From contig NZ_CP126080.1 in NCBI RefSeq assembly GCF_030122805.1, positions 2,485,001-2,549,000 of the forward strand: a stretch of 64,000 bases of DNA. The letters are read 5' to 3'. The notes below the pieces were generated by a model. The model saw only the letters and a program-made list of their open reading frames with translations. It made no database searches and had not been told where the DNA came from. Positions within the stretch are counted from its first letter, which is position 1, and each line of letters starts with the position of its first letter. Made by a program: the position numbers and the translations under genes. This stretch comes from Mesobacillus sp. AQ2. GTDB lineage: Bacteria; Bacillota; Bacilli; Bacillales; Cytobacillaceae. This document shows positions 17,302-24,688 of this stretch, piece by piece.

Positions 17302-17315
17302 TGTAAGCGTTAACA
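17302..17315. promoter_or_regulatory. Perfect CcpA cre box
   Basis: TGTAAGCGTTAACA is identical to the classical B. subtilis amyE cre operator. It lies between the dehydrogenase stop and the FabG-like start, 26 bases before the latter. Binding there would make a roadblock or repress an internal promoter. Confidence 0.75.
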
Positions 17316-17340
17316 GTTGACTCGATAGGGAGGAATTATT

Positions 17341-18102
17341 ATGGGAAGATTTGATGGCCGAGTGGCTTTTGTAACAGGAGGAAGCCGGGGAATCGGAAAA
17401 GGAATCGTCCAGCTTTTCGCGCAAGAAGGAGCTAAAGTTGCTTTTATTGATTTGAATGAGGAAGCTCTTGCAGATACAACGAATGAACTTAATGAAAAGG
17501 GATATGAAGTCTACTCAAAGGTAGCGAATGTTACTGACGCAGAGCAAGTTGAACAAGCATTCAAAGAGGTGAAGGACACTTTTGGTTCTGTTGATATCCT
17601 GGTAAACAATGCGGGTGTTATTCGTGACAACCTTCTTTTCAAAATGACTGATTCTGACTGGCAAACTGTCATGGATGTCCATTTGAAGGGATCCTTCAAT
17701 GCAGCCAGGGCTGCACAGAAGTACATGGTCGAACAGAAATATGGCCGAATCATCAATATATCTTCCACTTCCGCACTTGGAAACCGAGGACAGGCAAACT
17801 ATGCAGCAGCCAAGGCAGGTCTTCAGGGGTTCACCAAAACCCTGGCCATTGAGCTGGGGCGTTACGGTATAACTGCGAACTCGGTCGCACCAGGGTTCAT
17901 CGAAACAGAAATGACAAAAGAAACTGCGGCCCGAATTGGCATCTCTTTTGAAGATTTGATTAAACACAGTGTGGCAGGCATTCCGGTTGGCAGAAGCGGA
18001 AAACCAGCGGATATTGCCAATGCTGTCGCATTCTTTGCAGATGAAAAATCATCCTTTGTAAATGGGCAGGTCATCTATGTAGCAGGCGGGCCTAAAAATT
18101 AA
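17341..18102 (+). CDS. FabG-like SDR, probable 3-hydroxyacyl-CoA dehydrogenase
   Basis: A 253-residue classical SDR close to beta-ketoacyl reductases. TGGSRGIGKG binds the nucleotide, NNAGVIRDNLLFKM is FabG-like, and YAAAKAG has the catalytic Tyr and Lys. In a degradative operon it more likely oxidises 3-hydroxyacyl-CoA than makes fatty acids. The ribosome site is GGGAGG. The next gene, the first hydratase half, starts 17 bases after its stop. Confidence 0.93.
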   Translation: MGRFDGRVAFVTGGSRGIGKGIVQLFAQEGAKVAFIDLNEEALADTTNELNEKGYEVYSKVANVTDAEQVEQAFKEVKDTFGSVDILVNNAGVIRDNLLFKMTDSDWQTVMDVHLKGSFNAARAAQKYMVEQKYGRIINISSTSALGNRGQANYAAAKAGLQGFTKTLAIELGRYGITANSVAPGFIETEMTKETAARIGISFEDLIKHSVAGIPVGRSGKPADIANAVAFFADEKSSFVNGQVIYVAGGPKN

Positions 18103-18119
18103 CGCGAGGTGAAGGATCA

Positions 18120-18569
18120 ATGTTCAAAGAGCATATTGGCAAGCAATCGAATAAAGTGAAAAACATGGTCGAGCGCGGCGCTGTCAAAAAGTTCGCTGAA
18201 GCCATCGGGGACTTGCATCCCATTTTCGTGGACGAAGAAACCGGCAAGAACTCCAGATACAGCAGAAACATCGCGCCGCCGACATTCCCGAGGGTTTTTG
18301 ACTATGGCGCAATCGACGGACTGAACCTTCCCAATAAAGGACTGATCCATGGTGAACAAACATACCATTACGAGCGTCCATTATTGGTAGGTGAAGAAAT
18401 CACATGCTACTCCGTAGTGAAAAATTACTTTGAAAAGAAAGGCACTCAAGGAGAGATGGGGTTCCTTGTCCTGGAGAGCTTTGGCGAGGACGAAATGGGT
18501 CAGGTGGTTTTCACCTCTACACAAACAGTAATTATTACTGAAGCAGTAAGGAAGGTGCTGATTGGATGA
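18120..18569 (+). CDS. MaoC-type dehydratase subunit (FAS1-DH/HTD2-like N-terminal hotdog)
   Basis: A 149-residue hotdog protein of the N-terminal MaoC/FAS1-DH type. The segment AIGDLHPIFVDEE is typical, and the catalytic Asp/His pair of the hydratase-2 motif is not obvious here. Such subunits pair with a catalytic MaoC partner, as in mycobacterial HadAB or ChsH1/ChsH2. The partner is the next gene, overlapping by four bases (ATGA), which indicates coupled translation and a heterodimer. Confidence 0.9.
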   Translation: MFKEHIGKQSNKVKNMVERGAVKKFAEAIGDLHPIFVDEETGKNSRYSRNIAPPTFPRVFDYGAIDGLNLPNKGLIHGEQTYHYERPLLVGEEITCYSVVKNYFEKKGTQGEMGFLVLESFGEDEMGQVVFTSTQTVIITEAVRKVLIG

Positions 18570-18973
18570 GTAGATTGGCAGAATTGAAGATTGGTGATTC
18601 ATTAAAGGAAATCCAGCTTGATCCGGTGGATCGTATCACTTTGATTAAATATGCTGGTGCATCAGGTGATTATAATCCGATTCATACAATCGACGAAGAA
18701 GCAAAGAAGGCAGGACTGCCGGGAATTATCGCACACGGCATGTGGACGATGGGCAACCTGGCCAAACTGTTTACTGATTTTCACGAGGAAGGTTTCATAC
18801 AGCACTATACGATCCGCTTCAGAGGAATGGTGTTCCTCAATGACGTTGTCACTCTCCAGGCAGAACTGGCAGAGGAAAATGAAAACAATCTCCGATTCCT
18901 CGTCCGTGCAATCAACCAAAATGGCAATGAGGTCATTAAGGGAGATGTTTCGTACCATCTGTATGCGTCTTAA
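18566..18973 (+). CDS. MaoC-type enoyl-CoA hydratase subunit (catalytic)
   Basis: A 135-residue MaoC hotdog. The hydratase-2 motif ASGDYNPIHT carries the catalytic Asp and His, followed by GIIAHGMWTMGN. It would hydrate 2-enoyl-CoA, supplying the third step of beta-oxidation beside the dehydrogenases and the FabG-like enzyme. The start overlaps the stop of the preceding subunit. A hairpin with a weak T tail follows at 18982. Confidence 0.92.
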   Translation: MSRLAELKIGDSLKEIQLDPVDRITLIKYAGASGDYNPIHTIDEEAKKAGLPGIIAHGMWTMGNLAKLFTDFHEEGFIQHYTIRFRGMVFLNDVVTLQAELAEENENNLRFLVRAINQNGNEVIKGDVSYHLYAS

Positions 18974-18981
18974 TACAAATT

Positions 18982-19010
18982 AAACCCGGCATAGCATTGC
19001 TGGGTTTATT
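18982..19010 (+). terminator. Probable terminator after the MaoC pair
   Basis: AAACCCGGCA pairs with TGCTGGGTTT around a six-base loop, with one mismatch. The tail is short (ATTG). Confidence 0.6.
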
Positions 19011-19024
19011 GCTATAGGTGGTGC

Positions 19025-19150
19025 AGCATTTAGGAATATAAAACGATTTTAAGGAAAATAAGTTCATTTTTAAGAAAAAAAAAGAAAAAGTCAGGAATAA
19101 AAGATCAAGTTTAAGGAATAAAATCAAAAATTCCGGAATATCTGCTGCCA
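19025..19150. repeat. Degenerate A-rich short repeats
   Basis: About five copies of an AGGAATAAAA-like motif spaced some 20 bases apart lie between the MaoC terminator and the next dehydrogenase. They are too decayed to assign. This is the only content of that gap apart from an A-rich promoter-like run. Confidence 0.3.
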
Positions 19151-19219
19151 ATTGATTCAGCAAGATGTACTTTCGATTAAAAACTTTTGTTTTTTCCAGA
19201 AACGAGGTGACAAACACAG

Positions 19220-20365
19220 GTGAATTTTGACTTTAATGAGGATTTATTAGCATTAAAACGCAATGTCCGCGATTTCATCCAGGGTGAAGTCGAGCCTGTT
19301 GCGATGCAAATTGAAGAGCAAGACAAAATCCCAGAGCGGATCATCCAGCTTTCCAAGGAAATGGGACTTTTTGGACTCAGCATCCCAGAAGAATACCAAG
19401 GACTCGGTATCGGCATGGTTGAAAAATGTGCACTTTATGAGGAAATTGGCCAGACACACAACGGGTACACCACCTTAATAGGCGCGCATACCGGCATAGG
19501 CACGGTTGGCATCGTCGAAATCGGCAACGAACAGCAAAAACGCAAATACTTGCCGGCGATGGCAAGGGGTGAAAAGATTGGCGCTTTCGCCCTCACTGAG
19601 CCTGATGCTGGTTCCAATGCGGCGAACCTTAAGACGACTGCGGTCAGAAAAGGTGATAAATACGTTCTGAACGGTTTGAAGCATTATATTACAAATGCTG
19701 TAGAGGCAAGTGTTTTTACAGTGATGGCGGTAACAGACCCTGAAAAAGGGGCGAAAGGCATCACTTCCTTCATTGTTGAGAAGGACTTCCCGGGGTTCAA
19801 GCTTGGCAAAGTCGAAAAAAAGATGGGACTCAAAGGTTCTCATTCAGCTGAATTGGTTTTCGAGGATTGCGAGGTCCCTGTTGAAAATATGCTTGGAGAA
19901 GAAGGACAGGGTTATGTGAATGCCTTGAAAATACTTGCAAACGGAAGGGCGGGCCTTGCATCGCGCAATCTCGGGTCCTGCCAGAAGCTTCTCGACATGT
20001 CGGTTGCCTATGCAAAGGAAAGGATCCAGTTCGGCAAACCGATCATCAAGCAACAGGCAGTAAGCCATATGCTGGCGGAAATGGCGGTTGAAATCGAAGC
20101 GCTTCGATCACTTACATACCGAGTCGCCTGGATGGTGGATTCGGGCAAGAAGGTCATCAAGGAAGCGGCCATGCTGAAGCTATATGGTTCGGAAGTGTAT
20201 AACCGGGTGGCTGATAAAGCTGTTCAAATCCACGGAGGGCTAGGCTATATTTCGGACTATCCTGTCGAAAGGTTTTTCCGCGATGCCAGGATTACAAGGA
20301 TTTATGAGGGAACATCCGAAATCCAGAAAAACATCATAGCAGCACAGCTTGAAAAAGAATATTAA
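19220..20365 (+). CDS. Acyl-CoA dehydrogenase, short/medium-chain type
   Basis: A 381-residue ACAD with standard motifs: GAFALTEPDAGSN, a C-terminal QIHGGLGYISDYPVERF and Glu363 in YEGTSEIQ as the catalytic base. GTG 19220 follows CGAGGTGAC. It is the most canonical of the dehydrogenases here and can serve ordinary beta-oxidation steps. The ACAD11-like gene follows 57 bases later behind another operator copy. Confidence 0.94.
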   Translation: MNFDFNEDLLALKRNVRDFIQGEVEPVAMQIEEQDKIPERIIQLSKEMGLFGLSIPEEYQGLGIGMVEKCALYEEIGQTHNGYTTLIGAHTGIGTVGIVEIGNEQQKRKYLPAMARGEKIGAFALTEPDAGSNAANLKTTAVRKGDKYVLNGLKHYITNAVEASVFTVMAVTDPEKGAKGITSFIVEKDFPGFKLGKVEKKMGLKGSHSAELVFEDCEVPVENMLGEEGQGYVNALKILANGRAGLASRNLGSCQKLLDMSVAYAKERIQFGKPIIKQQAVSHMLAEMAVEIEALRSLTYRVAWMVDSGKKVIKEAAMLKLYGSEVYNRVADKAVQIHGGLGYISDYPVERFFRDARITRIYEGTSEIQKNIIAAQLEKEY

Positions 20366-20372
20366 ACAAGGA

Positions 20373-20394
20373 ACATACCTACTAGTTAGTATGC
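20373..20394. promoter_or_regulatory. TetR operator copy before the ACAD11-like gene
   Basis: The halves ACATACCTACT and AGTTAGTATGC are symmetric at 8 of 11 positions and share the ACATACCnAC core with 1086 and 16023. It lies 29 bases before the ACAD11-like start, so this sub-operon probably has its own controlled promoter. Confidence 0.65.
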
Positions 20395-20422
20395 AAGAGA
20401 CAAAAAGAAAGAGGTGGACTAA

Positions 20423-21628
20423 ATGAATTTTGATTATACAGAAAAGGTCAAGGGATACCAGGCCAGGCTGACGGAGTTCATGGATGAATACATCTACCCG
20501 AATGAACAGGTGTATAAAGAACAAATTGACAAGAATGACCCTTTTTCAAGAGTTCCTCCGATCATGGAAGAACTGAAGGCAAAGGCAAAAGAAAAAGGTC
20601 TTTGGAATCTGTTTTTGCCAGAGAGCGAATATGGTGAAGGACTGACAAATCTCGAATACGCTCCCCTCTGCGAAATCATGGGAAGGTCCAGCATCGCGCC
20701 AGAGGTATTCAATTGTGCTGCACCGGATACGGGGAATATGGAAGTGCTGGTCCGTTACGGAACTGAAGAGCATAAAGAACAATGGCTGAAACCGCTTTTG
20801 GACGGCGAGATTCGTTCCTGCTTCTCCATGACGGAGCCGGATGTCGCTTCATCTGATGCAACGAATATCCAGGCAAGCATCCTTCGCGATGGTGACGAGT
20901 ATGTCATTAACGGGACAAAATGGTGGTCATCTGGTGCCGGCGATCCGCGCTGCAAGATTGCGATCGTAATGGGCAAAAATGACCCAAATGCTCCAAAGCA
21001 TGAGCAGCAATCTATGATTCTCGTTCCGCTGGATAGTCCGGGAGTGACAATTAAGAGAATTCTGCCAGTCTTTGGTTATGATCATGCTCCGCATGGCCAT
21101 GCCGAAATAGAATACAAGAATGTCAGAGTGCCTGCTTCCAATATGCTTTGGGATGAAGGGAAAGGCTTTGCGATTGCCCAGGGGCGTCTTGGTCCTGGCA
21201 GGATCCACCACTGCATGAGGACAATTGGAGCGGCTGAAAGAGCGCTTGAAGAAATGAGCAAACGGGTCCTGGAGAGAACCGCTTTTGGAAAAAAACTTGC
21301 CGAGCAGGGGGTCATCCAGGAATGGATCGCGGAAGCACGAATCGATATTGAGCAGTCCAGACTCCTGACATTGAAAGCTGCCTACATGATGGATACGGTC
21401 GGAAACAAAGAAGCGAAAGCAGAAATTGCGATGATCAAGGTCGTTGCGCCAAATATGGCGTTGAAAATCATCGACAGGGCGATTCAGGCTTTTGGCGCAG
21501 CCGGGGTAAGTGATGATACCACACTAGCTGCTTCCTGGGCGAATATCAGGACATTGAGGCTGGCGGATGGGCCGGATGAAGTGCACAAACGCGCAATCGC
21601 AAGGTACGAACTGAAAAAATATATGTAA
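20423..21628 (+). CDS. ACAD11-like acyl-CoA dehydrogenase
   Basis: A 401-residue dehydrogenase that closely resembles the C-terminal half of human ACAD11. Shared segments are [64 protein letters not shown] and LADGPDEVH. Asp382 in ADGPDEVH takes the place of the usual catalytic Glu, as in ACAD10/11. Known members act on 4-phosphoacyl-CoA made by an attached or separate kinase. Here the matching kinase is the gene at 23625. The start follows AAAGAGGTGG. Confidence 0.94.
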   Translation: MNFDYTEKVKGYQARLTEFMDEYIYPNEQVYKEQIDKNDPFSRVPPIMEELKAKAKEKGLWNLFLPESEYGEGLTNLEYAPLCEIMGRSSIAPEVFNCAAPDTGNMEVLVRYGTEEHKEQWLKPLLDGEIRSCFSMTEPDVASSDATNIQASILRDGDEYVINGTKWWSSGAGDPRCKIAIVMGKNDPNAPKHEQQSMILVPLDSPGVTIKRILPVFGYDHAPHGHAEIEYKNVRVPASNMLWDEGKGFAIAQGRLGPGRIHHCMRTIGAAERALEEMSKRVLERTAFGKKLAEQGVIQEWIAEARIDIEQSRLLTLKAAYMMDTVGNKEAKAEIAMIKVVAPNMALKIIDRAIQAFGAAGVSDDTTLAASWANIRTLRLADGPDEVHKRAIARYELKKYM

Positions 21629-21640
21629 GGGGGAGCAGCA

Positions 21641-22414
21641 ATGCATGTATCAGAATTATTTTCACTAAAAGGAAAAGTCGCCATTGTCACTGGGGGCGGA
21701 CGCGGTCTCGGCGAACAGATCGCTGTGGGTTTTGCTGAAGCAGGAGCCAATGTTGTCGTCTGTTCGCGACGAGTCGAAGCATGTGAGGAAGTAAGCCAAA
21801 AACTAAAGGAAATCGGTGTTGAATCTCTTGCTTTGAAATGTGACATCACGAACCCGGAAGACGTGAAAAATGTCGTAGACCAAACTGTTGAGAAATTCGG
21901 CCGGATCGATATTCTCGTCAATAACAGCGGAGCATCATGGGGGGCGCCGGCGGAAGAGATGCCGCTGGAGGCCTGGCAAAAGGTAATGAATGTCAATGTG
22001 ACTGGAACATTCCTAATGTCACAGACAGCAGGTAAAGTCATGCTAGAGCAAGGTTCAGGCAAAATCATCAATATTGCATCAGTGGCGGGATTGAAAGGTT
22101 CAAACCCAAAGGTGATGGATGCGATCGGCTATAACGCCAGCAAGGGAGCCGTCATTACTTTTACAAAAGACCTGGCAGTAAAATGGGGACCGCGTGGCAT
22201 CTACGTCAATGCAATAGCACCTGGATTTTTTCCGACAAAGATGTCAAAAGGGCTGCTGGAAAAAGGCGGCCAGTCTATTCTCGAAGGGACGCCACTAAGG
22301 AAATTCGGCTCTGATACTGACCTTAAGGGAGTCGCTGTATTCCTGGCGGCACCGGCTTCAGACTACATCACGGGAGACATAGTCGTAGTGGATGGCGGGA
22401 CACATGTTCTTTAG
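21641..22414 (+). CDS. SDR family oxidoreductase
   Basis: A 257-residue classical SDR: TGGGRGLGEQI near residue 18, NNSGASWG, and YNASKGAV with the catalytic Tyr and Lys. It resembles gluconate 5-dehydrogenase and 3-oxoacyl reductases. Following the ACAD11-like gene by 12 bases, it could interconvert 4-oxo- and 4-hydroxyacyl-CoA, as LvaD does in Pseudomonas, or act on 3-hydroxyacyl-CoA. The sequence alone does not decide. Confidence 0.92.
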   Translation: MHVSELFSLKGKVAIVTGGGRGLGEQIAVGFAEAGANVVVCSRRVEACEEVSQKLKEIGVESLALKCDITNPEDVKNVVDQTVEKFGRIDILVNNSGASWGAPAEEMPLEAWQKVMNVNVTGTFLMSQTAGKVMLEQGSGKIINIASVAGLKGSNPKVMDAIGYNASKGAVITFTKDLAVKWGPRGIYVNAIAPGFFPTKMSKGLLEKGGQSILEGTPLRKFGSDTDLKGVAVFLAAPASDYITGDIVVVDGGTHVL

Positions 22415-22429
22415 AAGGGGGATACTGCT

Positions 22430-23599
22430 TTGAAAAGAGAAGCTGTAATCGTTTCGGCCGTCAGGTCAGCCATCGGCAGGCAGGGCGGAGCGCTTGCCAC
22501 GGTACCTGCCCATGTCTTTGGAGCAGAAGTCATAAAGTAAGCTATCAGGAGGGCGAGTGTCCAGCCTGAAATGATCGAAGATATAATCATGGGGAATGTC
22601 ATCAGCGGCGGAGGCAATATTGCCCGGCTGACCGCCCTGCAAACAGGACTATCACTCGAATTGCCCGGCCTGACGATTGACCGGCAGTGCGGATCGGGAA
22701 TCAACGCAGTTACTCTCGCGGCCCAGGCGATCAGGGCAGGTGATGGGGATATCTATATTGCAGGCGGGATTGAAAGCATGAGCCGTGCACCATACTTGAT
22801 GGATAAACCCGACAAACCATACAGCCCCGTTCCCCCAAGCTTCCGGAAGTCCCGGCTGTCACCGGAGGAAATCGGCAATCCGCCAATGGGCATCACAGCA
22901 GAAAACCTTGCAGAAAAGTACTCGATCTCAAGAGAAGAACAGGATGAATTCGCCCTGGCAAGCCAGCATAAAATGGCTGCCGCGATGGCTGATGGACGTT
23001 TTGACAAGCAAATTGTTCCAATCACGATTCCGGTCCGAAAAGGGGAGCCAATCGTTTTTAAAAAGGATGAACACCCAAGGCCGCAAACGACAATTGAAGC
23101 ACTTTCCAAGTTGCCGCCAGCCTTTTTACAGGGAGGAACGGTTACAGCCGGCAGCAGTTCCGGCTTGAATGATGCTGCAGCCGCACTAGTCATAATGTCA
23201 AGAGAGAAAGCTCAGGAATTAGGTGTGAAACCGATGGCCGTGATCAGGGAACAGGCAATAGCAGGGGTCGACCCGAACATCATGGGCATCGGTCCTGTAC
23301 CAGCCGTTAGAAAAGTTCTTGAAAGATCAGGTCTTAATCTTGACGACATGGATCTGATTGAAATTAACGAAGCTTTCGCAGCCCAGGTGATTGCCTGCGA
23401 CCGGGACCTCAATATGGATATGGAAAAGGTCAACGTGAATGGCGGTGCTATTGCCCATGGCCATCCACTGGGTGCTACTGGAGCGATCCTGATGACAAAA
23501 GCCGTCTATGAACTTGAAAGAAGAGGCGGGCGTTACGCAATGATTACGGCCTGCATCGGCGGTGGCCAGGGAATCGCGGCTATTATTGAACGTGAATAA
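22430..23599 (+). pseudogene. Thiolase (acetyl-CoA acyltransferase) with an in-frame TAA
   Basis: The frame from TTG 22430 (behind AGAAGGGGG) encodes a full 389-residue thiolase but for TAA at 22538-22540, codon 37, where relatives have a residue such as Glu (VIK-stop-AIRRA). Downstream, all catalytic residues remain: Cys87 in DRQCGSG, His345 in AHGHPLG and Cys375 in ACIGGGQG. A restart at ATG 22571 would lack the first 47 residues, including the first strand and helix of the thiolase fold. It is probably a recent nonsense mutation, a sequencing error or read-through. Its loss would leave this operon without its own thiolysis step. Confidence 0.85.
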
Positions 23600-23624
23600 A
23601 TTTTCAAAAGGAGGAATGGCACTT

Positions 23625-24683
23625 ATGGCTTCTGATACGATACCAATCAGGCAAGGAGAAGAGCTGGATACAAGTGTTATCGAAAAGTACCTGAGGGAGC
23701 AATTGCCTGATCTTCCAGAAGGCATTCTAACAATCGACCAGTTCAGTTTCGGTAAATCAAATCTCACCTACCAGCTTAAAATCGCAGAATGGGAGGCGGT
23801 TTTAAGGCGGCCGCCTCTCGGTTCTGTTGCGCCAAAAGCGCATGATATGGAAAGGGAGTACAAGATCCTTAAAGAGATTAGCCCTCACTTTGCGGCTGCT
23901 CCCAGGCCCTATTTATTTGCTGATGAAAATGTCATCGGCAGTCCGTTTTTCGTGATGGAAAGAAAGCGCGGCATAGTCCTTGATACGGACTTTCCTGAAG
24001 GCATCATGCCGACTGATGAAATGTGCAGATCCCTTTCGGAAACGATGGTCGACCACCTTGTTGAGCTGCACAGCATCGATTATACGAAGACCAGGCTTAC
24101 CGAAATGACAAAACCTGAAGGCTTCATGGAACGGCAGGTCATCGGCTGGATTCGCCGTTATGAGCGGGCGGAAACAGATATTGTCGAGGGCGTGGAGCAC
24201 TTAAAGCAATGGATGCTGAAGAATGTTTCGGAATCCAAAACGCCAGCGATCATTCATTACGATTATAAACTGAATAATTCCATGTTCAATGAGGATTTAA
24301 CGAAGATGGTCGGTCTTTTCGACTGGGAGATGACGACGGTAGGTGACCCGCTGGCCGATCTGGGTGTGGCGATGAGCTACTGGATTCAACCGGACGATTC
24401 CGATTTGTTAAAAAGAGGGATGGGAAAACCGCCGGTCACAGTGATACCAGGGTTCATGACCCGTGATGACTTCATGGAGCGGTATGCGAAGAAAAGCGGC
24501 ATGGACCTTGCGAACATGAATTTTTACCAAACATTTGCCTATTTCAAGCTTGCCGTCATTTGCCAGCAAATTTATTACAGGTGGAAAAAGGGCCAGACAA
24601 AGGATAGCAGGTTTGCGCATCTTGATGCATTTGTCAGCAGCCTGATCCAATATGCGTTATATACCGCAACAAAGAAAGGGTGA
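23625..24683 (+). CDS. ACAD10/11-type acyl-CoA kinase (APH-fold phosphotransferase)
   Basis: A 352-residue aminoglycoside-phosphotransferase-fold kinase like the N-terminal domain of ACAD10/11. It has FSFGKSNLTY, RRPPLG, HDMEREYKIL, the catalytic loop IIHYDYKLNN (HYD for HGD) and the Mg site FDWEMTTVGDPLADLG. ATG 23625 was chosen over ATG 23616, which lies one base from AAAAGGAGG. With the ACAD11-like dehydrogenase at 20423 it makes a split version of the fused animal enzyme. It would phosphorylate a 4-hydroxyacyl-CoA, like LvaA in levulinate catabolism (inference). It is not an antibiotic resistance gene. Confidence 0.92.
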   Translation: MASDTIPIRQGEELDTSVIEKYLREQLPDLPEGILTIDQFSFGKSNLTYQLKIAEWEAVLRRPPLGSVAPKAHDMEREYKILKEISPHFAAAPRPYLFADENVIGSPFFVMERKRGIVLDTDFPEGIMPTDEMCRSLSETMVDHLVELHSIDYTKTRLTEMTKPEGFMERQVIGWIRRYERAETDIVEGVEHLKQWMLKNVSESKTPAIIHYDYKLNNSMFNEDLTKMVGLFDWEMTTVGDPLADLGVAMSYWIQPDDSDLLKRGMGKPPVTVIPGFMTRDDFMERYAKKSGMDLANMNFYQTFAYFKLAVICQQIYYRWKKGQTKDSRFAHLDAFVSSLIQYALYTATKKG

Positions 24684-24688
24684 AGGAC

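Noticed and set aside
21484..22071. 195-codon frame on the minus strand
   Set aside because: Low-complexity Ser/Pro/Thr-rich shadow of the SDR gene at 21641.
22571..23599. Thiolase starting at ATG 22571 as an intact gene
   Set aside because: The upstream in-frame codons encode the missing thiolase N-terminus up to one TAA, so the gene is interrupted rather than naturally short.
23625..24683. Aminoglycoside resistance phosphotransferase
   Set aside because: The sequence follows the ACAD10/11 kinase pattern and lies in an acyl-CoA operon, not in a resistance context.
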